Positions 1-5,697 of a stretch of 8,863 nucleotides of DNA are shown piece after piece. The position numbers and the translations under genes were made by a program. The stretch is taken from NCBI GenBank assembly GCA_902795715.1, contig CADBME010000397.1, positions 1 through 8,863 on the forward strand, in the 5' to 3' direction. This stretch comes from an uncultured Lachnospiraceae bacterium (GTDB lineage: Bacteria; Bacillota_A; Clostridia; Lachnospirales; Lachnospiraceae). Position 1 is the first letter of the stretch. Each line of letters opens with the position of its first letter. The notes below the pieces were generated by a model that made no database searches, was not told the origin of the DNA, and saw only the letters and a list, made by a program, of their open reading frames with translations.

Positions 1-2
1 AA

Positions 3-602
3 GCCCTGGCAGCTTTGCAGGCTCAGGAGAAGAGGATTGAAGATTCTAAGCAAAACCAGCCCTCGGAACCGGAGACTGTTAAAGTATCGAGTATCCAGCT
101 TAAAGCCATCTCCAATAAACTTGCGGTTGGTAAAAATGTCCCGATTATTGCCACTGTATTCCCGGAGAATGCAGCCAACAAGAGCCTGGTCTGGAAGAGC
201 AGCAACACCAAATTAGCGGTAGTAAATGCGAAAGGTGTCGTTCGATTGTCTAAGATGGCAAAGGGAAAAACAGTTGTTATTACTGCAGCAGCAGCTGATG
301 GATCTGGGGTGAGAGCGTCCTTCAAGATCAAAGGAATGAAAGGCGTTGTCAAGAAGATCAAAGTCACCGGAAAGAAGAAGGTCAAAGCCGGCAAAGCGCT
401 GAAGCTGAAAGCTAAAGTGAAAGCAACCAAAGGAGCTAATAAAAAGCTGAAGTGGATCTCCGGCAATCCTAAGTTTGCTATAGTCAACGGCTCTGGTAAA
501 GTGAAAGCATTGGCAGCAGGCAAAGGAAAGGCTGTGAAGATTACAGCTATGGCTACCGATGGCAGTGGAAAGAAGAAGACAGTGATTATCAAGATTCAAT
601 AG
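3..602 (+). CDS. C-terminal part of a Big_2 (bacterial Ig-like) domain protein, truncated by the left window edge
   Basis: The reading frame is open to the left edge and ends with TAG at 600-602, so only the last 199 or so residues are visible. A TTG at 15 is in frame but has no ribosome binding site, so I treat the gene as partial. Two Ig-like repeats of about 80 residues are visible. Both have the Big_2 pattern: a V-x-x-I-x-(L/V) opening strand, then K(S/K)LxWxSxN, then a VVNAKGVV / IVNGSGKV strand, and a DGSG turn before the last strand. The second repeat (about 351-599) is very rich in lysine. Such domains normally occur in secreted or cell-surface proteins, often as stalk or adhesion modules; no catalytic domain, sortase motif or membrane anchor is present in the visible part, and the protein ends directly after the second repeat. 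What it is attached to lies outside the window. The domain call is confident; the function is not. Confidence 0.8.
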   Translation, partial: ALAALQAQEKRIEDSKQNQPSEPETVKVSSIQLKAISNKLAVGKNVPIIATVFPENAANKSLVWKSSNTKLAVVNAKGVVRLSKMAKGKTVVITAAAADGSGVRASFKIKGMKGVVKKIKVTGKKKVKAGKALKLKAKVKATKGANKKLKWISGNPKFAIVNGSGKVKALAAGKGKAVKITAMATDGSGKKKTVIIKIQ

Positions 603-714
603 CAATGAATAAAGAAGGAAATTCTACATTGCTCACCATGGAGCAGAGCAAAGGCCGTAAAGACAAAATAAGAGGGAAATGACACTCCTTTTTTACAAAG
701 CGGCAATTTCCGTG

Positions 715-723
715 TGCTATATT
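715..723 (+). promoter_or_regulatory. possible extended -10 promoter for the zinc-ribbon gene
   Basis: TGCTATATT fits an extended -10 element (TG-n-TATAAT type), about 70 nt upstream of the zinc-ribbon gene. A TTTACA at 692-697 resembles a -35 box but the spacer is 20 nt, so the site would depend mostly on the extended -10. A very similar TGCTATACT lies before the gene at 2498. Seen by eye only. Confidence 0.35.
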
Positions 724-777
724 GTTTCTAACGAAAGGAAGATAAGACTTTGACCTCATATGCACGACTTTGGCAAG

Positions 778-785
778 AAGGAGGT
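778..785 (+). promoter_or_regulatory. ribosome binding site of the zinc-ribbon gene
   Basis: AAGGAGGT lies 7 nt upstream of the ATG at 793. This is a near-perfect Shine-Dalgarno sequence and fixes the start of the zinc-ribbon protein. Confidence 0.85.
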
Positions 786-792
786 ATAGATT

Positions 793-2319
793 ATGAAATG
801 CCCATGGTGTGGATCAATAATAAAAGAAGATGAAATATTTTGCTCGGAATGCGGAAAGAGAATTCGCCAGGAAGCAGGCCGGAGCTATCATACAGGATCT
901 GCGGGATCAGACAGGGATGCCGGACGCAATTATAATCCGGGAAGAAATTATAATCCGGGAAGGAATTATAATCCCGGCCGCAACTATAATCCGGGAAGCA
1001 GCCGCCCTTCGAGGAATCCGGGAGTAAGCTTTGCGGAAACCGGTATGAGATCTTCTGCTCCCTTTGAGGGAAGGAGGGGAGGAGACCCATCCTCATCCTG
1101 CCGCGCAGGCGACAGCTCCCGTCACGGTGGCGACAGAGCCAGCCTCTATGGGCCGGGAAGACCGGAAGACATGAGATATTCCAGAGACCCCATGGCATAT
1201 AATGACCCGAATCTTCCCGAAAAGGGAAGCGGTATGGGAATTATTCTGATGGCAGCCGGGATCACGGCTCTGGTCATAATGATTGGCGCAGGAGCTTTCC
1301 TCTTTATGAGGGGGACCGGGAAGACTGCAGATAAAGAAAAGACCAAGGTCGCAGAAGACAAGAAAGTCAAATCCGGGAAAAAGAATCATGGAGATAATAA
1401 GGGTGACAGCGGACAGGATGAGAATGATTCTACGGTGAAAGAGGGAGAATGGTCTACGGTAACACCTGATTATTCCACAGACGAAGCAGACACTACGACT
1501 GAGAAACGCTCTGACAGTACAAAAGAAGACAGCACAAGGGATGACAGATCGAAGACTGACAGAAACAGAAGAGATAAGGCGGAAGCCACGACAAGGAAAA
1601 AGTCAGAAACTTCAACCGAAAAAGACCGTGACTTTAACTTCGGCAGTAAGAAGAAAAACTCACGAAAGAGCCCGTCGATTGATGTTGACGGTGGGTCGGA
1701 TGAAACTCAGGGTGATAACAGCGTTACTGCAGATGAGCCTCCGAAAAAGTCAGATGATCAGACATCAGGGGAGATCGGTCTTGACGGAAATAATGGCGGC
1801 ACGAAAAAAAACTCCTCGAGGGAGGCCAATGGCGGACAGGTTCCGGAAGACCCTTCTGAAGATCCTCAAATCCCGGTGGAAGAGGATGAGGATTCCGATA
1901 AGGATGTAGACGAGAATTCGGATGGCCAAGACCAGGATAAGGATGAAGAGGCTGAAGAAGAGAAAGAGGAAGAAAAGGAAGAGAAAGAGAAAAAGAAGAA
2001 AAAAGAAGAGGAAAAGAAGAAGGAAGAGAAGAAAGAAAAAGAAGAAGAGGAAGAAGAGGAAGAAGAGGAAGAAGACAAGGAAGAGGAGGATGATGAAGAG
2101 GATTCCGATGAAAAAGAATACACCGGAATCGTCAGTGACATCAAGCCTGTGGAAGATGGAGTGGTCACTTTTAAGATTGAGACAGAGGAAGCGGTCATAA
2201 AGTGTATAACAGATGATGAAGACATCATTGACCAGCTTGAGGACGGTTCGGAAATTACCGTAACAGGGACAGAAAATGAGGATTCCGAGCTGGAAGTAAC
2301 AGATATTTCTCAAGAGTAA
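793..2319 (+). CDS. zinc-ribbon, single-pass membrane protein with long acidic/lysine low-complexity region
   Basis: This 508-residue protein has no family name that I recognise. Residues 3-20 form a zinc ribbon (CPWC...CSEC; Cys3, Cys6, Cys17, Cys20) of the kind found at the N-terminus of many Firmicute membrane proteins. Residues 45-68 are four copies of RNYNPG in a Gly/Arg-rich linker. Residues about 148-172 are one hydrophobic segment, followed by a basic RGTGK-type flank. This suggests the ribbon is cytoplasmic and the rest outside the membrane, though topology is inferred. Residues 175-355 are hydrophilic and rich in Lys, Asp, Ser and Thr. Residues 358-440 are almost only Glu, Lys and Asp, probably a charged extended helix or disordered spacer. 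Residues 441-508 return to normal composition (YTGIVSDI..., then alternating strands) and look like a small beta-rich, perhaps OB-like, domain. The strong ribosome binding site supports the start. It could be a surface or envelope-sensing protein; I do not assign a function. Confidence 0.85.
   Translation: MKCPWCGSIIKEDEIFCSECGKRIRQEAGRSYHTGSAGSDRDAGRNYNPGRNYNPGRNYNPGRNYNPGSSRPSRNPGVSFAETGMRSSAPFEGRRGGDPSSSCRAGDSSRHGGDRASLYGPGRPEDMRYSRDPMAYNDPNLPEKGSGMGIILMAAGITALVIMIGAGAFLFMRGTGKTADKEKTKVAEDKKVKSGKKNHGDNKGDSGQDENDSTVKEGEWSTVTPDYSTDEADTTTEKRSDSTKEDSTRDDRSKTDRNRRDKAEATTRKKSETSTEKDRDFNFGSKKKNSRKSPSIDVDGGSDETQGDNSVTADEPPKKSDDQTSGEIGLDGNNGGTKKNSSREANGGQVPEDPSEDPQIPVEEDEDSDKDVDENSDGQDQDKDEEAEEEKEEEKEEKEKKKKKEEEKKKEEKKEKEEEEEEEEEEEDKEEEDDEEDSDEKEYTGIVSDIKPVEDGVVTFKIETEEAVIKCITDDEDIIDQLEDGSEITVTGTENEDSELEVTDISQE
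925..996 (+). repeat. four tandem 18-bp units coding RNYNPG
   Basis: Four in-frame 18-bp copies encode Arg-Asn-Tyr-Asn-Pro-Gly. The units differ at a few third-codon and Arg-codon positions (CGC, AGA, AGG, CGC; CCG GGA versus CCC GGC), so the array is not a very recent perfect expansion. It lies in the linker between the zinc ribbon and the membrane segment, a position where copy number could vary without breaking the frame. Confidence 0.9.
1954..2075 (+). repeat. 122-nt uninterrupted homopurine tract (Glu/Lys codons)
   Basis: Every base of the + strand from 1954 to 2075 is A or G, because the region is written only with GAA, GAG, AAA and AAG codons. It encodes the Glu/Lys stretch of the zinc-ribbon membrane protein. 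Purine runs of this length can slip during replication and can adopt triplex structures; neither is shown here. Confidence 0.9.
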
Positions 2320-2386
2320 AAAAGACGGATATCTTCTGCATTTCCAATGATTCGGGAAGTATTTTCCCATCCTGTACCGCCCTTTT

Positions 2387-2395
2387 TGCTATACT
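2387..2395 (+). promoter_or_regulatory. possible extended -10 promoter for the metallopeptidase-like gene
   Basis: TGCTATACT is a good match to an extended -10 element, in an AT-rich stretch about 100 nt before the next gene. No convincing -35 box lies 16-18 nt upstream. If used, transcription would start around 2402 and the leader would include the hairpin at 2422-2468. Confidence 0.35.
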
Positions 2396-2421
2396 TAAAT
2401 TGAATTAGTTTAATTATTTGC

Positions 2422-2468
2422 GGATACCCCGCTCCATGCCCGGAGGCAGACAGGGCGGCGGGGTATCC
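2422..2468 (+). terminator. 11-bp perfect hairpin; weak terminator or leader structure
   Basis: GGATACCCCGC at 2422-2432 is exactly complementary to GCGGGGTATCC at 2458-2468. The 25-nt loop contains a second small hairpin (TGCC/GGCA around a CGGA tetraloop, 2437-2448). The sequence after the stem is TCTTCATTT, a poor T tract, so it may be a weak terminator for the zinc-ribbon gene or a structured leader of the next gene. The inverted repeat is certain; its role is not. Confidence 0.5.
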
Positions 2469-2497
2469 TCTTCATTTAAAGGCAGGCGGGATTTCCT

Positions 2498-3202
2498 ATG
2501 ACACTGGATCAGCTGAATGAAAAATGGATAGCATATAAGGCTAAATATCAGGTGGACAGCCCTGTCCTGATTGAAGAAGTTCGCTATGACACGCCAAAGG
2601 GTGTGGAGTCTTCTTTTGATGTGACAGAGCTGTTTTCCGAGCGGTATATTCTTCATCTCTCCAGAAAATGCCTGGTCTACCGGGGAGAATATCTGGATTT
2701 GATTCTCTGTCACGAATTCACACATCTGGCGGATTTCCTTATGCATCCCTATTCCTACAATGTAGTCAGCAGGGTCTACCATTATATGAATACATGGTCA
2801 GAGTACCATGCCAGCCGGCGCAGTCTGGGACTTGTGCTCTCCGGAGCATTTTCCGGCGGGATTGATCCGGATAAGGCGGTTATACCTCAGGCCTTCCGGG
2901 ATATCTCTTTAAGAAAGCTGATCAATGATACACTGAGTCAGGGGGGAGCGGCTCTGGCTGAATATCGCAGGACCGGAAATTCTTCCGTATACCATCTCTT
3001 TTTCCGCTGCCTCATGTATCTGATGGGCTATATTTCCCACTTTAGCAATGCTCCTGATATTCTGAAGTATGCCTTGTCCTATCTCAAGCTGGAAGGGAAT
3101 ACCTGCTATGAACTCTATCAGGCCCTGGGAAGAGGCGAGGCCCGGGATATTATCCCCTTCTTCGACAGACTTATGAAGGAGCTCGGCCCGGGAGACCGGT
3201 GA
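2498..3202 (+). CDS. putative zinc metallopeptidase (HEFTH motif), unknown family
   Basis: This 234-residue protein carries HEFTH at residues 72-76, preceded by hydrophobic LDLILC, which fits the active-site helix of a zincin (HExxH: two His ligands and a catalytic Glu). A possible third ligand is Glu102 in WSEYHASR, 26 residues after the motif's last His. The spacing resembles gluzincin-like peptidases, including the ImmA/IrrE (DUF955) group, but the rest of the sequence does not let me place it in a named family. The C-terminal half (about 135-230) appears helical. There is no signal peptide, so it is probably cytoplasmic. The start is preceded by AGGCGGGA at 2484-2491, a weak ribosome binding site also seen before the HAD gene at 4989. 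Neighbours give no clue to a substrate: the thiamin operon downstream has its own promoter. The ORF is solid; peptidase activity is inferred from the motif alone. Confidence 0.7.
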   Translation: MTLDQLNEKWIAYKAKYQVDSPVLIEEVRYDTPKGVESSFDVTELFSERYILHLSRKCLVYRGEYLDLILCHEFTHLADFLMHPYSYNVVSRVYHYMNTWSEYHASRRSLGLVLSGAFSGGIDPDKAVIPQAFRDISLRKLINDTLSQGGAALAEYRRTGNSSVYHLFFRCLMYLMGYISHFSNAPDILKYALSYLKLEGNTCYELYQALGRGEARDIIPFFDRLMKELGPGDR

Positions 3203-3220
3203 AAGGAAAGATACTTTTTC

Positions 3221-3249
3221 TTGACTTTGCATATCATATTGATTATTAT
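3221..3249 (+). promoter_or_regulatory. promoter of the thiamin salvage operon
   Basis: TTGACT (-35, 3221-3226) and TATTAT (-10, 3244-3249) are separated by exactly 17 nt, a strong sigma-A-type match. Transcription would begin near 3256, just ahead of the TPP aptamer, which is where a riboswitch promoter should lie. Confidence 0.75.
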
Positions 3250-3263
3250 TAAAATGAAATTTG

Positions 3264-3352
3264 AAAAGGGGAGCCACCAGAGTGTGCTGAGAGTCGGCTT
3301 GTGCAGTCGTGACCCATAACCTGATTTGGATAATGCCAACGTAGGGTATATT
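3264..3352 (+). ncRNA. TPP riboswitch (thi box) aptamer
   Basis: The conserved thi-box elements appear in order: GGGGAGCC (3268-3275), GCTGAGAG in place of the usual GGCTGAGA (about 3286-3293), ACCC (3312-3315), ACCTGATTTGGATAATGCCA (from about 3319) and ACGTAGGG (to 3346). P3 can form as GCCAC with GTG-U-GC if one U bulges. P5 is TTGG/CCAA around ATAATG. These features bind thiamin pyrophosphate in known members. The aptamer lies between the operon promoter and a strong terminator, so it should lower transcription of the operon when TPP is plentiful. Outer stem P1 looks weak, so the exact ends are approximate. Confidence 0.95.
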
Positions 3353-3374
3353 GGAATGATTCGGCAGATATACC
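3345..3374 (+). promoter_or_regulatory. candidate antiterminator stem of the TPP riboswitch
   Basis: GGTATATT at 3345-3352 pairs with GATATACC at 3367-3374 (7 Watson-Crick pairs plus one U-G). The left strand uses the last bases of the aptamer's conserved GTAGGG, and the right strand is most of the terminator's 5' arm. Pairing therefore excludes both the closed aptamer and the terminator, the expected ON state at low TPP. Confidence 0.7.
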
Positions 3375-3402
3375 ATTGTGGTGTATCTGCCTTTTGTTTT
3401 TT
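3363..3402 (+). terminator. intrinsic terminator of the TPP riboswitch
   Basis: GGCAGATATACC (3363-3374) and GGTGTATCTGCC (3380-3391) form a 12-bp stem with a single U-G pair and a 5-nt ATTGT loop. TTTTGTTTTTT follows at 3392-3402. It lies about 110 nt before thiM and is the OFF state of the switch when TPP is bound. Confidence 0.93.
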
Positions 3403-3514
3403 GATCGTTTGCCATTATTTGCGGCCTCTTGCTGTAATATATAGCAAATAGCATCTTTGCCAAGAGTTCCACAAGATCCTCAAGACCTGGCATAACATCT
3501 GTAAAGGAGGAGCT
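3403..3514 (+). other. leader between riboswitch terminator and thiM
   Basis: This 112-nt untranslated stretch contains overlapping short inverted repeats: TATTTGC/GCAAATA (3416-3422 and 3444-3450), CTCTTG/CAAGAG (3426-3431 and 3461-3466) and GCAAA/TTTGC (3444-3448 and 3456-3460). They could fold the message but cannot all pair at once. The thiM ribosome binding site AAAGGAGG is at 3503-3510, 4 nt before the ATG. No ORF or second promoter is convincing. Confidence 0.5.
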
Positions 3515-4336
3515 ATGTTTAAGGAAGTATTTGAAAATGTTCAGAAATCCACGCCTCTTGTCCACAATATCACCAATTATGTCACAGTTAATGACGTAGC
3601 TAATGTATTATTGGCTTGTGGAGCCAGTCCCATCATGTCGGACGAGCCCAGGGATGTGGAAGATATTACGTCCATTTGCGGTGGCCTGAATATCAACATC
3701 GGAACTCTGAATAAAAGAAGCATCAAGGCCATGTTTAAAGCCGGGAAAAAGGCAAATGAACTGGGCCATATCGTCCTTCTTGACCCGGTAGGGGCCGGAG
3801 CCAGTGCTTTGAGAACCAAAACGGCAGCAGACCTGATTGACCAGGTTCACTTTGATGTAATCCGGGGAAATGTGTCAGAGCTTAAGGCCCTGGCCCTGGG
3901 AAGCACCACCACCAAAGGTGTTGATGCGGACGCAGCGGACGCAGTTTCCGAGGATAACCTGGATCAGATGACGGCTTTTGCCAAAGACTATGCAAAAAAG
4001 ACGGGATCCATAATTGCTATTACGGGGGCAATCGATCTGATAGCGGATGCCGACCGTTGTTTCGTGGTCCGGAACGGACGGCCTGAGATGGGGAGAATAA
4101 CTGGGACCGGATGCCAGTTGTCCGGCATGATGACAGCCTATGTGACGGCAAATCCGGACAGAAAGCTGGAAGCAGCTGCGGCTGCTGTATGTTTGATGGG
4201 ACTGGCCGGTGAGATCGGCTGGGATGAGATGGAAGGAAGAAAAGGAAATTCTTCTTACAGAAATTATATTATTGATGTTATCTGTACTATGGATGCCGAT
4301 ACACTGGAAAAAGGAGCAAAATATGAGATTCGATAA
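3515..4336 (+). CDS. thiM: hydroxyethylthiazole kinase
   Basis: ThiM phosphorylates 4-methyl-5-(2-hydroxyethyl)thiazole with ATP to give the thiazole phosphate used by ThiE. This is a cytoplasmic salvage reaction that bypasses de novo thiazole synthesis. The 273-residue protein has the usual family length. Visible motifs are HNITNYV (17-23), GASPIMS (36-42), GTLN in the substrate region, DPVGAGAS (90-97), RGNVSE (117-122) and the ribokinase-fold anion hole GTGC (197-200) with Cys200. The start is fixed by AAAGGAGG just upstream. It is the first gene after the TPP riboswitch and overlaps the thiE start by 14 nt, which suggests coupled translation. No abnormal residue is apparent. Confidence 0.97.
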   Translation: MFKEVFENVQKSTPLVHNITNYVTVNDVANVLLACGASPIMSDEPRDVEDITSICGGLNINIGTLNKRSIKAMFKAGKKANELGHIVLLDPVGAGASALRTKTAADLIDQVHFDVIRGNVSELKALALGSTTTKGVDADAADAVSEDNLDQMTAFAKDYAKKTGSIIAITGAIDLIADADRCFVVRNGRPEMGRITGTGCQLSGMMTAYVTANPDRKLEAAAAAVCLMGLAGEIGWDEMEGRKGNSSYRNYIIDVICTMDADTLEKGAKYEIR

Positions 4337-4976
4337 AAATTCCCTCCTCTTATATCTGGTTTCCGACCGCCATTGGCTTGAGGGACGCAGACTGGCCGAT
4401 GACCTTGAAGCAGCTATAAAAGGAGGTGTAACCTTCGTGCAGCTTCGGGAAAAAGATGATATGGCCATGGATCACGATGACTTCCTGAAGGAAGCCCTGG
4501 AAATCAAGGAATTATGCGCCCGCTATGAAGTCCCCTTCGTAATCGATGATGACGTGGATCTGGCTTTGGAATGTGGGGCAGACGGAGTTCATGTGGGACA
4601 GAGTGACATGGAAGCAGGCAGTGTCCGGGAGAAGATCGGACCGGATCGGATTCTGGGCGTTTCGGCTGAGACGGTGGAGGAAGCGATTCTGGCTGAAAAA
4701 AGAGGAGCAGATTACTTGGGTGTGGGAGCTGTATTTCCTACTGGTTCCAAAGATGATGCCCTGGATGTAAGCCATGAAACCTTAAAAGAGATCTGCCGGG
4801 CAGTCTCTATTCCCGTGATTGCCATCGGAGGTATCAGCCGGGACAATGTCTGTGAGCTGTCCGGGAGCGGAATTGTGGGTATCGCAGTCATTTCCGCTAT
4901 TCTGGCCCAAAAACATATAGAGGAAGCTGCGGAAGACCTCCTGGCAAAAACGAAAGAAGCCCTGATTGAGGCGTAA
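4323..4976 (+). CDS. thiE: thiamin-phosphate synthase
   Basis: ThiE joins HMP pyrophosphate and thiazole phosphate to thiamin monophosphate with release of pyrophosphate. The protein is a TIM barrel of 217 residues, the usual length. Motifs are YLVSDR (11-16), FVQLREKD (38-45), GADGVHVGQSDM (85-96), LGVSAET (111-117), GADYLGVGAVFPTGSKDDA (128-146), IPVIAIGGI (163-171) and the GIAVISAI phosphate loop (186-193). I chose the ATG at 4323 because AAGGAG at 4311-4316 lies 6 nt upstream and the protein then begins just before the first barrel strand. Longer in-frame starts reach back into thiM. One residue differs from the B. subtilis enzyme as I remember it: IDDDVDLAL (74-82) has Asp75 where the usual NDD/NDR motif has Asn. 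This may be a tolerated lineage variant. The next gene follows after 12 nt. Confidence 0.96.
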   Translation: MRFDKNSLLLYLVSDRHWLEGRRLADDLEAAIKGGVTFVQLREKDDMAMDHDDFLKEALEIKELCARYEVPFVIDDDVDLALECGADGVHVGQSDMEAGSVREKIGPDRILGVSAETVEEAILAEKRGADYLGVGAVFPTGSKDDALDVSHETLKEICRAVSIPVIAIGGISRDNVCELSGSGIVGIAVISAILAQKHIEEAAEDLLAKTKEALIEA

Positions 4977-4984
4977 AGGCGGGA
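4977..4984 (+). promoter_or_regulatory. weak ribosome binding site of the HAD gene
   Basis: AGGCGGGA lies 4 nt before the ATG at 4989, directly after the thiE stop codon. It is weaker than the AAGGAG-type sites of the other thi genes, and the same octamer precedes the ATG at 2498. The gene is probably translated partly by coupling with thiE. Confidence 0.55.
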
Positions 4985-4988
4985 TACC

Positions 4989-5666
4989 ATGTCAAAAAAG
5001 AGAATTCGCGGAGCCATATGGGACATCGACGGGACGCTGATTGACTCCATGCCCATCTGGCGTGACCTGGGGGCCCGTTATCTGAGAAAAAACCATATCC
5101 CGCCTGAGGACAGGCTGGGAGACATCCTTTTTCCCATGACCATCACAGAAGGGATCCGTTACCTCAAAAACCATTATCCCCTGCAGGAGACCGAGGAAGA
5201 AATCCGGGCCGGCCTCATGGAAGAGGTGGGTATCTTTTACCGGGATCAGGTTCCTATAAAAGCCGGCGTCAGGGACATCCTTGACTTGATGAAGGAGGAG
5301 GGTATCCCCATGATTCTGGCTACCGTGGGCGATCCTGGTCTGGAAGAAGCGGCTTTGCACAGACTGGAGATTCTGGAGTATTTTCAGGGAATTGTCACAT
5401 GTGAAGAGCTTTCTACTACAAAAAAGGATCCCCTGATATATCTGGAATGTGCCGGGAAGCTGGGAAGCCGGCCGGAAGAAACCATAGTTTTTGAAGATGT
5501 ATATCATGCGGTTCATACTGCCAGCCGGGCAGGCTTTATCGTAGCAGGAGTTGAGGACGCAGAGAGCATTTCCCGGAGGGAGGCCATTCGAAGGGAATCA
5601 GACTTATACATATCCGACTTCACCGATCCCGGGATCAGGAGACAGCTTGGAGAATGGTTGAAGTAA
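4989..5666 (+). CDS. HAD-superfamily phosphatase, candidate thiamin monophosphate phosphatase
   Basis: This 225-residue protein is a haloacid dehalogenase-type hydrolase with a helical cap (subfamily I, beta-phosphoglucomutase/Gph-like). Motif I is WDIDGTLIDS (11-20; nucleophile Asp12, acid/base Asp14). Motif II is the Thr in LATVGD (Thr112). Motif III is a Lys in STTKKDP (145-146). Motif IV is VFEDVYHAV (167-175; Glu169, Asp170). The cap lies between about residues 20 and 90. It sits between thiE and thiD, 12 nt and 31 nt from its neighbours, in a TPP-controlled operon, so its substrate should be a phosphorylated thiamin intermediate. HAD enzymes clustered with thi genes in some bacteria, and fused to TenA in plants, are known to dephosphorylate TMP to thiamin. 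That is my preferred reading because no thiL is nearby, but it is inference. Alternatives are dephosphorylation of HMP-P or thiazole phosphate, or housecleaning of damaged intermediates. Confidence 0.9.
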   Translation: MSKKRIRGAIWDIDGTLIDSMPIWRDLGARYLRKNHIPPEDRLGDILFPMTITEGIRYLKNHYPLQETEEEIRAGLMEEVGIFYRDQVPIKAGVRDILDLMKEEGIPMILATVGDPGLEEAALHRLEILEYFQGIVTCEELSTTKKDPLIYLECAGKLGSRPEETIVFEDVYHAVHTASRAGFIVAGVEDAESISRREAIRRESDLYISDFTDPGIRRQLGEWLK

Positions 5667-5697
5667 AGCCCTTTTGGGGGAAAGAAAGGAGAGAAAG

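Noticed and set aside
672..694. Possible terminator after the Big_2 gene (GAG...CTCC then T6)
   Set aside because: The stem has only three solid pairs; not convincing despite the T run.
925..996. Short direct repeats resembling a CRISPR array
   Set aside because: Units are contiguous 18-bp in-frame coding repeats without spacers.
2354..2368. GGGAA/TTCCC hairpin after the zinc-ribbon gene
   Set aside because: Only 5 bp and no T tract directly after it.
1765..2370. Long minus-strand ORF rich in Phe/Leu and another rich in Ser (1866-2228)
   Set aside because: They are the complement of the Glu/Lys purine tract. Composition is an artefact of that strand and no ribosome binding site is present.
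4209..4322. Longer N-terminal extension for ThiE
   Set aside because: It lies inside thiM, lacks a ribosome binding site and adds residues unlike the family; ATG 4323 is well supported.
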